64,000 bases of DNA from a virus. The stretch is from the IMG/VR virus record IMGVR_UViG_3300013126_000023, positions 1 through 64,000 of that record; one strand, 5' to 3'. Below, one piece after another: positions 51,588 through 60,295 of the stretch (positions are counted from its first letter, which is position 1; each line of letters starts with the position of its first letter). A model generated the notes under the pieces. The model had not been told where the DNA came from and did not search any database. It was given only the letters and a program-made list of their open reading frames with translations. Both the position numbers and the translations under genes were made by a program.

Positions 51588-54076
51588 GCAAATAATCCTT
51601 CCAATGTAGCTTTAGGTTTAGCGTTCCACCCTATGCCATTTAATATAGTTGTTAAAGGTTCAAGAAAGGATTTCTCGAACATGGTTTGATAATCTACGTA
51701 AACTTTTAATTTTAATTCTTCAGGGATTGTGGATACAAACGCTATACAATTTTCACCTATGATATTAGGTTCTTTTAAGTATAGAAATTTTATCTTGTCT
51801 CCCTCTCTAATCAATTCATATTTTTTCTCTAATTTGCCCTGCTTTAGATAATGATTATACAGTAAGGCACCTCGAACATGCATAGGAGTTCCTTGCCTAT
51901 AGATATTAGCTCTATCAGAATATTTATCCAAGCCATTAACCGACCTAGGAAATGCGATCTCCTCAGCTTTTAAATTTTTATATTCTTCTTCAAACTCTCT
52001 AATATATTTTTGAATATGTGCCTCGGATTTAGTTAATGCTAAATTTACCGCATGTCTAAGAGCATCCCTAATCGGTTCAGGAGTAGATGATCTAACTATC
52101 TCTAATCCCATTACCTTTAATTTAGGCTCCTTATATTGTACGCCCTCATTATTATAAACATTTAGAGCATACCTTTTTTTCGCCACCCAAATGCCTCTGT
52201 CGGCAATAACTTCACGTTTAAAATATACTTTTCGTTGAAAGGCGTTGGTATAAGACATGAGTTGATCGCATGCCTTATTGATTGCAGTTTCTATTTTATC
52301 TTGACAAATCTTATCAAGTATTTCTACGATTTTATCCTTAGGTAAATCTTTGTAGAATTTTTGTACTAAGGGATCCAACGTAATATAACATGCATCAGTG
52401 TCAGAATAAAAAGAATACTCATAATCATTAGTACCACAAATCTTATTAAGGTATTCATTTAAAGCTTTACCGACAGTACGAATAATATATTGTCCTGTAA
52501 TCGTAATTCCCTCTGCTATCTTATCATCATAGAATCTAAAAAACTCATTGCCCCATGCGCCAAAGAGGGAATTCAGTTGAATTTTTCTAGCCATCTGAAA
52601 ATTATTATATTTTGCAATATCTTTTTGATAATTTTTATCCTTAGTGTCCTCATATTTCTTTTGAGCGGTAATCATTAATTTTTTATATTTCTGTCGATCA
52701 TCAAATAATTTTTGGACAATTTCCGGGAAAATGCCTTGTTTATTATTTTTAAAGAAATAGCCATTGCCGGTCATACAATAGTTTTCATCTTGTAAATCAT
52801 CTAGATTAAATTTCTTATCAATTAATCTAGCAACAGTTACATCTAATGATTTTCCTACCACCATTGTTTCTGGAGATAAATTATATTGCATAATGATACT
52901 AGGATATAGGCTTGTGGCATCAAACGATACTACCCAATCATATTTTCCTGGAACAGGTTCCTGTACATATGCGCCTTCAATCGTTCTACCTCTTTTAGTA
53001 TCATCCCTCTGATGTACGACAATATTTTTGTCCCATAAATGATTCCATAAAATACAATCCCATGTTCTAACTGCAGAAAATACATCTACAAAATTACATT
53101 TAGCATCATATGCCATCGTTAAAATCAACTCAATTAATTTCATTTTATCTTCAAGTTGATCTACTAGTTCAACGTCTACTACGTTATATTCTACAAATTT
53201 TTGCCAATTGTTCTTATAGAACATTCTAAAAGAATCATACTCTGCATATGATAATTTTTCTTTACCCAATTCGACCTTAGCAATGTGATCTAATTTATAT
53301 GATTCTTGAGCGGTATAAGTAAACTTTTTATATAAATCCAAATAGTCTAGTACTGCTATACCTGCAATATCAAAAACAATTTCTATATTTTTAAATCTTG
53401 TAATTTCACGTTGATTGACAATTCTCCAGGGAGAAAGATCTTTCATAGAATCTTCGCCTAGTACTTTTTTAATACGATTACAAAGATACGGTATATCAAA
53501 AAATTCTATGTTCCAACCTGTAATGATATGTGGATAATCAGAGGAAGTATATTCAATAAATTTCTTTAACAAATCATATTCATCTTTACATTTAATAAAT
53601 TTATGATTGGGTTTTATCTCATCGCAATTTTTACCGCCCCATGAAATTATTTCTTTAGTGTTGAAATCTTGTATAGTGATAAGTAACAATTCTTCTAAGG
53701 GATCATTAACATCAGGAAATCCATATTCTGCAGATGTCTCGATATCTATTGTCCAGATTTTTATTTTGCTTATATCAAAATCTATTTCACCTGGGAATGA
53801 TTTTGTAATGTATTGATAAGCAAAATTTGTATTACCAAAAATAGGAAAGTCTTGAACATCCTTGTATCTTTTTACAAAATCTTTTGCCTCATAAATGGAT
53901 TCAAACTCTATTCTTTCCAAATTTTCGCCATATAGAGATTTAAAAATGGATTGTTTGGGAGATCTTACAAACAAAGAAGGGGAGAAATCTATTTTTTCCT
54001 GTACTATTTTACAATTATTGATCCCACGAACCAAAATTTTATTGCCATATTGTAACACATTAGTATAAAAGCGCAT
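51584..54076 (-). CDS. 43: DNA polymerase gp43 (family B)
   Basis: 830 residues against 898 in T4. The proofreading exonuclease shows IDIETSAE (residues 111-113 acids), NIEFFDIPYLC and YNVVDVEL (YxxxD). The polymerase shows SFDATSLYPSIIMQYNLSPET (motif A, Asp near 386), RKIQLNSLFGAWGNEFFRFYD (motif B) and FYSDTDACYITL (motif C, DTD). The motif C tail is DTDA where DTDS is usual. It replicates the phage genome with the gp45 clamp and gp44/62 loader. ATG 54076 is used instead of the preceding TTG because GGAGAAAAA sits upstream. A strong sigma70 promoter lies ahead. Confidence 0.95.
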   Translation of the reverse strand: MRFYTNVLQYGNKILVRGINNCKIVQEKIDFSPSLFVRSPKQSIFKSLYGENLERIEFESIYEAKDFVKRYKDVQDFPIFGNTNFAYQYITKSFPGEIDFDISKIKIWTIDIETSAEYGFPDVNDPLEELLLITIQDFNTKEIISWGGKNCDEIKPNHKFIKCKDEYDLLKKFIEYTSSDYPHIITGWNIEFFDIPYLCNRIKKVLGEDSMKDLSPWRIVNQREITRFKNIEIVFDIAGIAVLDYLDLYKKFTYTAQESYKLDHIAKVELGKEKLSYAEYDSFRMFYKNNWQKFVEYNVVDVELVDQLEDKMKLIELILTMAYDAKCNFVDVFSAVRTWDCILWNHLWDKNIVVHQRDDTKRGRTIEGAYVQEPVPGKYDWVVSFDATSLYPSIIMQYNLSPETMVVGKSLDVTVARLIDKKFNLDDLQDENYCMTGNGYFFKNNKQGIFPEIVQKLFDDRQKYKKLMITAQKKYEDTKDKNYQKDIAKYNNFQMARKIQLNSLFGAWGNEFFRFYDDKIAEGITITGQYIIRTVGKALNEYLNKICGTNDYEYSFYSDTDACYITLDPLVQKFYKDLPKDKIVEILDKICQDKIETAINKACDQLMSYTNAFQRKVYFKREVIADRGIWVAKKRYALNVYNNEGVQYKEPKLKVMGLEIVRSSTPEPIRDALRHAVNLALTKSEAHIQKYIREFEEEYKNLKAEEIAFPRSVNGLDKYSDRANIYRQGTPMHVRGALLYNHYLKQGKLEKKYELIREGDKIKFLYLKEPNIIGENCIAFVSTIPEELKLKVYVDYQTMFEKSFLEPLTTILNGIGWNAKPKATLEGLFA

Positions 54077-54099
54077 CAATTTTTCTCCGATTATTCCTC

Positions 54100-54128
54100 A
54101 TTATAAATAAATTAGCATAGAGAGTCAA
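54100..54128 (-). promoter_or_regulatory. Sigma70 promoter of the DNA polymerase gene (TTGACT-17-TATAAT)
   Basis: Minus strand TTGACT (54128-54123), 17-base spacer, TATAAT (54105-54100). It gives a leader of about 20 bases before the polymerase ATG at 54076. Its -10 box overlaps the plus-strand late promoter at 54102-54109. Confidence 0.8.
54102..54109 (+). promoter_or_regulatory. T4-type late promoter (TATAAATA), plus strand
   Basis: Exact TATAAATA on the plus strand, about 90 bases before the start of the plus-strand cassette. It shares four bases with the -10 box of the polymerase promoter in opposite direction. The long leader makes the assignment less certain than for the other late promoters. 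Confidence 0.55.
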
Positions 54129-54199
54129 TAGATATTGATCAAAAATATAATGAAAGGGTGCTAAATATTTATATGACATAACAAAAGAAAGGAAGAAAA

Positions 54200-55738
54200 A
54201 TGCGTGCAGTAAAAACTGCTTTGAGTTTATTCCTTGTTATGTTTCTAAGTACCGTTTTCGCTCAAAACACTAGTACTCAAAGTACAACCAACGGTGTAAC
54301 TACCAATACCATCAATCCACTTAACCAGGGCGGTTATGACTCTAAAAGTTTGGTGGACACAAATTCCACATCTAATAGTACAAGCTCGGTTACAACCAAC
54401 AACGTTTCTACTAGCACTAGCAATAATGTTAATACTAGTACTGTAAACAGCAATTCAACCAACACTAATAATAACGTTAATACAAGTACAAGTACTTCTA
54501 CCAACGTAAACACTAATAATAATGTTCAAAGTGGTACTGTGACCAATAACAATAATAACGTTATGAGTGGTACAGTAACATACAATAATAATAACGTAAA
54601 CACAGGTACCCAAACCTTTAACAATAATAATGTAAGTACTTCTACAGCTACCAATAATAACAATAATGTAAGTACTAGCACAAGTGCTTCTACCAATGTG
54701 AATACAAATAATAATATTAATACCGGTACTATGACGTATAACAATAATAATGCTTCGACTAGTACTAATGTGAATACAAATAATAACATTAATTCTGGTA
54801 CTCAAACATTCAACAACAACAATGCAAGTACCAGCACTAGTACCAATACTAATACCAATAATTCAACCAGCGTAAATACAAATAACAATATCAACACTGG
54901 TACTATGACTTATAATAACAACAATGCGTCAACAAGTACCAATACAAATGTGAACACTAACAATAATATTAATACTGGCACAATGACGTATAATAACAAC
55001 AATGCGTCAACTAGCAATAGTACAAGCACTAACTTAAATACAAATAATAATATCAATACTAATTCAAGTACCAGTATGAATCAAAATATGAATTACAATG
55101 TTAGTGTTACTGACAATAAAAATACTAATGTTAGCAATAGCACATCAAATAATACCAACATGAATATTCAAACTGGTGATATGACTAATAGAAATATTAA
55201 TACGACTACAGCAACAACTAATAATGTTAACGTAAATCAAAGTTCAAGTTATAGTAACAGCAATAGTAATAGTACACAAGTTGTTAACACAGATAACTTA
55301 AATAAAAATATTAATGAAACCACAATTACGCAACGTGTCATTCAGCCTCCTCCAACTGCTATTGCTCCTGCAATGATGTCTGGCGGCGGGAATGACTTGT
55401 GTTCAACGGGACAATCTGGTGCAGTACAGACTCAGATGTTTGGCATGGCATTAGGTAGCACACAAAGAGATTTAAATTGTGAACGCTTAAAATTATCCAA
55501 GACTCTTTTCGATATGGGTATGAAGGTTGCGGCAGTTGCTACCATGTGTCAAGATAGAAGAGTCTGGGAATCAATGATGGCTGCTGGCACTCCTTGCCCA
55601 TATGAAGGTAACATTGGAGACAAGGCAAGAGAACTTTGGGCAGCAAATCCACATAAGATTCCAAAATACGATTATGTGACAGCATCAGAAGTTGACAAGA
55701 AAGAAACTCCTAAATTTCATACTAGCAGCTTTAGATGA
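54200..55738 (+). CDS. Exported low-complexity Asn/Thr/Ser repeat protein
   Basis: A 512-residue protein with a Sec signal peptide (MRAVKTALSLFLVMFLSTVFAQ, likely cut after residue 21). Residues about 25-375 are almost only Asn, Thr, Ser and Val in NTGTMTYNNNNASTSTNVNTN-type units. A C-terminal domain of about 110 residues follows, with GNDLCSTG, LNCERLKLSKTLFDMGMK, ATMCQDRRVWESMMAAGTPCP: four cysteines, as expected for periplasmic disulphides. The C-terminal pattern is recognisable in exported proteins of marine phages. AAGGAAGAA ribosome site. Could act at the host envelope (adhesion, exclusion or lysis) or on the particle; function unknown. Confidence 0.65.
   Translation: MRAVKTALSLFLVMFLSTVFAQNTSTQSTTNGVTTNTINPLNQGGYDSKSLVDTNSTSNSTSSVTTNNVSTSTSNNVNTSTVNSNSTNTNNNVNTSTSTSTNVNTNNNVQSGTVTNNNNNVMSGTVTYNNNNVNTGTQTFNNNNVSTSTATNNNNNVSTSTSASTNVNTNNNINTGTMTYNNNNASTSTNVNTNNNINSGTQTFNNNNASTSTSTNTNTNNSTSVNTNNNINTGTMTYNNNNASTSTNTNVNTNNNINTGTMTYNNNNASTSNSTSTNLNTNNNINTNSSTSMNQNMNYNVSVTDNKNTNVSNSTSNNTNMNIQTGDMTNRNINTTTATTNNVNVNQSSSYSNSNSNSTQVVNTDNLNKNINETTITQRVIQPPPTAIAPAMMSGGGNDLCSTGQSGAVQTQMFGMALGSTQRDLNCERLKLSKTLFDMGMKVAAVATMCQDRRVWESMMAAGTPCPYEGNIGDKARELWAANPHKIPKYDYVTASEVDKKETPKFHTSSFR
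54430..55300 (+). repeat. Asn/Thr/Ser low-complexity coding repeat
   Basis: In-frame repeats of AAT/AAC and ACT/ACA/AGT codons, about 20-35 codons per unit, with recurring GGTACTATGACTTATAATA-like segments at 54720, 54900 and 54980. Codon third positions vary between copies, so the protein sequence rather than the DNA appears to be kept. Confidence 0.8.
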
Positions 55739-58188
55739 ACGAAGAATTTAATCATAAGCATTATAATTATAAATGGACAAAGGGCTTTTTGCTAGCCCTT
55801 TGTATTACTTTACTTTTGTTGTCGGGTGCAGTGCTGGCTCAAAATTCTCCCAATACACCAAGTGGATATAGTATAGATTCTACTACAGGAAATCTAATAC
55901 AAAATCCCACCATGACATCTGGTACTGGCTGGACAACATCTGGTATGACTGGTTCATATACACCTGACGGTTATATTTTTAGTTATTCATCTGGCACTAT
56001 AGAACAAAATGTAAATTTTAATGCAATAAATTTTGGTTATTTAACTAACAATGCCGTATATGCAACTGGTATAATGTATGGATTTAAGTATAGATTTCAG
56101 TGTGCAAATCAAATAGGCGCTACTTGTGAAACAGGTACACTACAGGATACATTGAATGCTACATTTACATACACTGCACCCAATGGAACCATAGAAACAA
56201 CAAGTTCATACGGACTTGGATTAAAAAATATTAATGATGGTAATCCTGCATATAATCCTGTATGGCAACAGTTAGCAGAAACATATACATTTACTGGCCC
56301 TAAGAATATGGCATCTGTAGGTTCAGCTAGATTAAGTATAACTGGTATGGATGCAGGGTTCTGGGCATGTAATCCTGACTGTTACGGTCCTCAGATTAAA
56401 GATGCATACATGAGATTAAACTATAGTGTTGATCCTTGCATTTTAAATCCTGCATTCAATTCTAACTGTCCTGGTTTTCAAAACGTATTGCAGGGATCTA
56501 AAAGTCCAACATTTTATTATAGCTATAACATTGCACAATCTTTACCACACATAGGTGGCGGTGTTGTACTTCATGGTTATGATTATGGGTTTAATTGGTA
56601 TAACTATGGTGCTTGTTATAACACTTTTCTTTTCTGGTGTACAGATTGGAGAACAGATGGCGGCGGCAATATCAACTTTAGAATAAGTGATAAGAATAAT
56701 ACTACTATGCTTCAGAATCAGTGGTATGTTGGCGGTAATAATTCTGGCGGTAGTTACAGCAATAGATTTTTATTTACAGAATCACGCAACAGTTTAGATA
56801 TGGGATCAGTACAATGGTGGGCAAGTGATGTATGGAATCACTTTGGTTGGGTAGGTTGGACTAGACCTATATGGACACCTGATCCTTGTTACACAAATGG
56901 ATTATACAGTCCAAACTGTAGTAACTTTAAAGATACATTGAATCAAGTATTAGCAGACGTTAAAGCACAACAAGAAAAAATTGCTGCTTTATCACCAAAT
57001 ATATCTAGTACAAGCTCAACACCAAGTGGTTCAATTACTGTTACGATATCTGATGCTACTACAACTAGCCCATCAGTAACAGTTAATACTACAATGGATC
57101 AGAATAGTTTTGTTTCAACAAATAGAAACATTGCTATTTCAGCCAATCAAAATCCCCAAGACCTAGCTGCTTCTGTCATAGGTCGTAATGCTGCTAATAA
57201 TGCTAGAGTAAATGCCATAGCACAAAGAGCAATGGCAGATGCAAATAATATAGCGAGTGCATCTACTAGAGAAGCAGAACAAATTGCTGATAATCTAACT
57301 AATTCAAGTATCGTATCAAGTATGGATGCTTTAAAAGAAACAGATCAGGCATCTAGTACAATAACTATAGGCAGAGTATCACAAACTAATATTACTAGCA
57401 CTGTACAACATATTGCACAAGCAGCACCACAAGTAACACCGCAACAAAAACAAGAACAAGTGCAACAAGCAACTTCTGTGACAGCCATAACTATAGAATC
57501 GGCGGCACAATTGCTTATGCCTAATGCAGCATTTAGATCTATGGAAATCTCAGTATCTATTCCAAGTTTACCCCCTGTGAATAATACTGCAAGACTACAG
57601 GAAGAAAAACAAGAATTAATTTTTAAAGAACAAGAGCAAACACAAGTTACTAGTATTCAACCAATTCCAAGTCCAGACCAAAATGTTTTTGTATCTCCCA
57701 TCAATGTAACAAGTATACCATTACAAGCTTCTCAATCAAATATGGAAGTATTATCGCAACCATCAAGTCAAACGCTTGATACAAATATTCAACAAATAGT
57801 AGTACAAGAACCTAGAAGAGAAATAGTAACAGAAGTAGAACAACCTCAGCAGGCTAGAAATTTTACTACTGATAAAACTAATCCTATTAATGACATTATA
57901 GAGAATAGAACACAAGTAGTAGAGCAACGAACCGAGCAACCTTTATTATCATCAGTTAATCGTAATGCACAGAATAACGAAGTAGCTGGTGGTGTTGACA
58001 TTAATAATTTAGCAGTGCTTCCAGTAGGATTTAGTGCCTACAATATTGCATTAAAGGATGTGGCATTTTATGCGCCAAAGGAAATTTATCGTAATCAAAA
58101 GACCGTAGACAATGTTAGAGCATTAAGATCGTTGGCAAGTGATAGACTTCACCAAGAGATGGTGGATCAACAATACTTACCGAGGTAA
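55735..58188 (+). CDS. Large exported protein with beta-sandwich and Gln-rich coiled region
   Basis: 817 residues. A hydrophobic N-terminal segment (KWTKGFLLALCITLLLLSGAVLAQ) acts as signal peptide or anchor. Residues 35-400 form beta-rich lectin-like domains (LIQNPTMTSGTGWTTSGMTGSYTPDGYIF resembles carbohydrate-binding modules) with two DPC-x8-NC-PGF/SNF cysteine units. From about 410 on, the chain is helical and Gln/Ala-rich (QQEKIAALS, AIAQRAMADANNIASA, PQQKQEQVQQATS). The DPCxxNxxYxxxCxxF unit is widespread in marine phage proteins. Coupled to the upstream gene by an ATGA overlap. Envelope or particle role; no enzymatic motif. Confidence 0.6.
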   Translation: MNEEFNHKHYNYKWTKGFLLALCITLLLLSGAVLAQNSPNTPSGYSIDSTTGNLIQNPTMTSGTGWTTSGMTGSYTPDGYIFSYSSGTIEQNVNFNAINFGYLTNNAVYATGIMYGFKYRFQCANQIGATCETGTLQDTLNATFTYTAPNGTIETTSSYGLGLKNINDGNPAYNPVWQQLAETYTFTGPKNMASVGSARLSITGMDAGFWACNPDCYGPQIKDAYMRLNYSVDPCILNPAFNSNCPGFQNVLQGSKSPTFYYSYNIAQSLPHIGGGVVLHGYDYGFNWYNYGACYNTFLFWCTDWRTDGGGNINFRISDKNNTTMLQNQWYVGGNNSGGSYSNRFLFTESRNSLDMGSVQWWASDVWNHFGWVGWTRPIWTPDPCYTNGLYSPNCSNFKDTLNQVLADVKAQQEKIAALSPNISSTSSTPSGSITVTISDATTTSPSVTVNTTMDQNSFVSTNRNIAISANQNPQDLAASVIGRNAANNARVNAIAQRAMADANNIASASTREAEQIADNLTNSSIVSSMDALKETDQASSTITIGRVSQTNITSTVQHIAQAAPQVTPQQKQEQVQQATSVTAITIESAAQLLMPNAAFRSMEISVSIPSLPPVNNTARLQEEKQELIFKEQEQTQVTSIQPIPSPDQNVFVSPINVTSIPLQASQSNMEVLSQPSSQTLDTNIQQIVVQEPRREIVTEVEQPQQARNFTTDKTNPINDIIENRTQVVEQRTEQPLLSSVNRNAQNNEVAGGVDINNLAVLPVGFSAYNIALKDVAFYAPKEIYRNQKTVDNVRALRSLASDRLHQEMVDQQYLPR

Positions 58189-58190
58189 AA

Positions 58191-58844
58191 ATGTCCGAAG
58201 AAAAAGTAGATGTAAATAAAAAAATTGACGATGCCGAAGCGGCAATGAAAAAGTATGCTAGTAAAGATACTGTAATCAGCATCGGAGGTTATGAGTTTAC
58301 ACCCGCAAAGTTAATGGTAGCAGCTACACTAGTTAGTTCTGCATTAGGTGGATTATACGGTGTGTTTGAAGTATATAAAGATTATATGGGTATGAAGAAA
58401 AAAATTGCTGAGTATGTAGCACCAGATTTTTCAGAATTTGATAAGCGTCTAGCTGTAATAGAAGAAAATGCCAGCAAAACCGCTAAGGCAGTTCAAGAAG
58501 GATCTGATAAAACTGCAGAATATACTCGCGATATTAAAAATGATCTAAAGAACGATATTCGTCGTCTAGAGAAAACAGTTGAGGATGTAGAGCGCGGTAA
58601 TAAGACTCAGCAACGTGAAATAGATCGTACAGTAGCAGAAGTAAAGACAGATGTTCGCAATATTCAAAAGCAAGCGGACGCTTCGATTAATGCTGCAACC
58701 AAAGAAATTAATCGTATGTCAGCAGAAAATTCAAAAGCAATTGCTGCTAACAATAAAGAGGTTGATGCTAAGTTAAAAGCATTAGACAAAAAGATCAATG
58801 AAGATTTAAAGAAAGCACTCGATAACCCATTGGCTAATAGGTGA
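58191..58844 (+). CDS. Membrane-anchored coiled-coil protein
   Basis: A 217-residue protein with one likely membrane segment (LMVAATLVSSALGGLYGVFEVY, residues about 39-60) after a short cytoplasmic-type start (MSEEKVDVNKKIDDAEAAMKKYAS). A very long charged coiled coil follows (EENASKTAKAVQEGSDKTAEYTRDIKNDLKNDIRRLEKTVEDVERG...). Heptad Ile/Leu spacing supports an extended dimer or trimer. GAGGTAAAA ribosome site two bases after the previous stop. Similar proteins lie in exported-protein clusters of T4-like marine phages. Spanin-like bridging of the envelope is possible but not shown. Confidence 0.6.
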   Translation: MSEEKVDVNKKIDDAEAAMKKYASKDTVISIGGYEFTPAKLMVAATLVSSALGGLYGVFEVYKDYMGMKKKIAEYVAPDFSEFDKRLAVIEENASKTAKAVQEGSDKTAEYTRDIKNDLKNDIRRLEKTVEDVERGNKTQQREIDRTVAEVKTDVRNIQKQADASINAATKEINRMSAENSKAIAANNKEVDAKLKALDKKINEDLKKALDNPLANR

Positions 58845-58847
58845 TAA

Positions 58848-59021
58848 ATGGAAACACTAGCAGATGCTTTAGGTAAGTTATGGTTCTTAGGAGCAGGCGT
58901 TGTTGCAATAGCAGCATACGCTGTCACATTGAAAACTAGATTAGATTATTTGGAAAAGAACTATGACAAACAAATTACTGCACTATGGGATGCAGTAAAC
59001 AAATTAAATAGAGACAAATAA
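58848..59021 (+). CDS. Small single-pass membrane protein with helical tail
   Basis: A 57-residue protein, METLADALGKLWFLGAGVVAIAAYAVTLKTRLDYLEKN..., too short to appear in a simple ORF scan at 60 residues. One hydrophobic segment (residues 11-27) is followed by an amphipathic coiled-coil tail (LKTRLDYLEKNYDKQITALWDAVNKL). AGGTGATAA precedes the ATG. It ends one base before the stop of the minus-strand cyclase gene, so the two transcripts converge with no spacer. The design resembles the membrane-anchored coiled coil upstream. Confidence 0.65.
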   Translation: METLADALGKLWFLGAGVVAIAAYAVTLKTRLDYLEKNYDKQITALWDAVNKLNRDK

Positions 59022-60260
59022 TTATAATTTCATTCGATTGTCGTCTATAAATTTAATTTGATCCACTAATGCATCTGCATCTGTTTTATAGTTATTGAAG
59101 TCTGCTTTACTTAGAGTCTTGTTAAGATCTTCTAACATCTTTTGTGCTTGGTGGTTGTGTTCTGCTCTAGCTGCATACAACCATCTAAAAGCATTTTTCT
59201 TATCATTTAACTTTAAATAAAATTCACCTAATTTAAGCATAGCGGAAACATTACGTTTCATTGCTACTTCTTTAAGATCATCTAATATAGCATTCATTTC
59301 TGATTGACTACTTGTAGGATCATCAAATACCATAACTGCATATCTTTGCTGGGCCTTTTCGTCAATCTTACCAGCAGTCTTGACAAATTGAAAAGCTGAA
59401 GATTTATACCCAAATTTTTCTAATAGATCTGCTATTTGTAATAGTCTATCACTATCAAGTTTATAACAAAACTCTTTGAATATAGCATCAGCATAAGGTT
59501 TGAATTCATTGGGTATCAAGTCTTTCATGCCCATACTTACTAGTTCATCCAATGCTGCTTTGTCCTGTTTAGTAATTCTCCACATCAATATTCTTACTGC
59601 AGGTCCTAACTTATCATCTCGTTTAAAATTTTGAGCATCCGCCAATGATCTGTTTCTTGCAGCTGCATCATTGACAATAGCTGCTACTAGTTCTTTATGT
59701 GATTTAGTAGGAGCAGTTTGTGAGGATGTTTTAGGTGCCTTTGCAAGGTGCGGATTTGGTTCCGCTCCATCTATAACCACACTCCAAATTTCCATTGGAG
59801 AAACATTCTTAAATTCTTGTATGCCTCTACTAACAAATTTTAAATCTTTCAATTTACCAGCAACTAATTTATACACAGTGTCAGTCATAGTTACGCCACA
59901 ATAGTCAGCAAGACTTTCTGTTCTAGCTGCTAAATTAACAGCATCTCCCATAAGATTACTGCCATATATCCATACTTCACCCATATGCATTCCTATACGC
60001 CAACGCATACCATTTTTTAATTTTTTTATTCTAGCTTGCATTTCTATGGCAAATTTAACAGCATCAACAGCACTGGAAAATTCAACCAATATGCTATCGC
60101 CCCCAGTATTAAACAAACGTCCTTTACTAGAATCTATTAATGGATCGATAACGGCGCGGCAGGCATCTAGTTTTAGTAGGGTGCCTTCTTCGTCCTGTTG
60201 CATTGATGCGCTATAACCAATAACGTCACTGCAAATAATAGTAGCTAATTTAGTTTCCAT
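59022..60260 (-). CDS. Class III nucleotide cyclase with helical-repeat C-terminus
   Basis: A 412-residue protein. Residues 1-165 form a class III adenylate/guanylate cyclase catalytic domain: ICSDVIGYS (Asp12, metal), GRLFNTGGDSILVEF (Asp55, metal), GMHMGEV, and LMGDAVNLAARTESLA (Asp106, Asn109 and Arg113 at the transition-state and base-recognition positions). The adenine-recognising Lys of classic enzymes is Asn51 here, as in some rhizobial-type cyclases. After a Pro/Thr linker, residues 190-412 are TPR/Sel1-like helices (LGEFYLKLNDKKNAFRWLYAARAEHN). No membrane segment. A late promoter ends six bases before the ATG, and no ribosome site is visible. Product could be cAMP, cGMP or a pyrimidine cyclic nucleotide. 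Confidence 0.85.
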   Translation of the reverse strand: METKLATIICSDVIGYSASMQQDEEGTLLKLDACRAVIDPLIDSSKGRLFNTGGDSILVEFSSAVDAVKFAIEMQARIKKLKNGMRWRIGMHMGEVWIYGSNLMGDAVNLAARTESLADYCGVTMTDTVYKLVAGKLKDLKFVSRGIQEFKNVSPMEIWSVVIDGAEPNPHLAKAPKTSSQTAPTKSHKELVAAIVNDAAARNRSLADAQNFKRDDKLGPAVRILMWRITKQDKAALDELVSMGMKDLIPNEFKPYADAIFKEFCYKLDSDRLLQIADLLEKFGYKSSAFQFVKTAGKIDEKAQQRYAVMVFDDPTSSQSEMNAILDDLKEVAMKRNVSAMLKLGEFYLKLNDKKNAFRWLYAARAEHNHQAQKMLEDLNKTLSKADFNNYKTDADALVDQIKFIDDNRMKL

Positions 60261-60274
60261 AAATAATATTTATA
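60259..60274. promoter_or_regulatory. Back-to-back late promoters (bidirectional)
   Basis: Sixteen-base inverted element: TATAAATA on the minus strand (60274-60267) facing the cyclase, and CATAAATA on the plus strand (60259-60266) facing the membrane gene cluster. The plus element begins in the cyclase start codon. Divergent use gives matched late expression of both. Confidence 0.6.
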
Positions 60275-60295
60275 ATAATAACTAGGGAGTTAAAA

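Noticed and set aside
54166-54173. Minus-strand TATAAATA as a late promoter for DNA polymerase
   Set aside because: It is about 90 bases from the start, and a much better sigma70 promoter lies between; kept only as a remark in the promoter finding.
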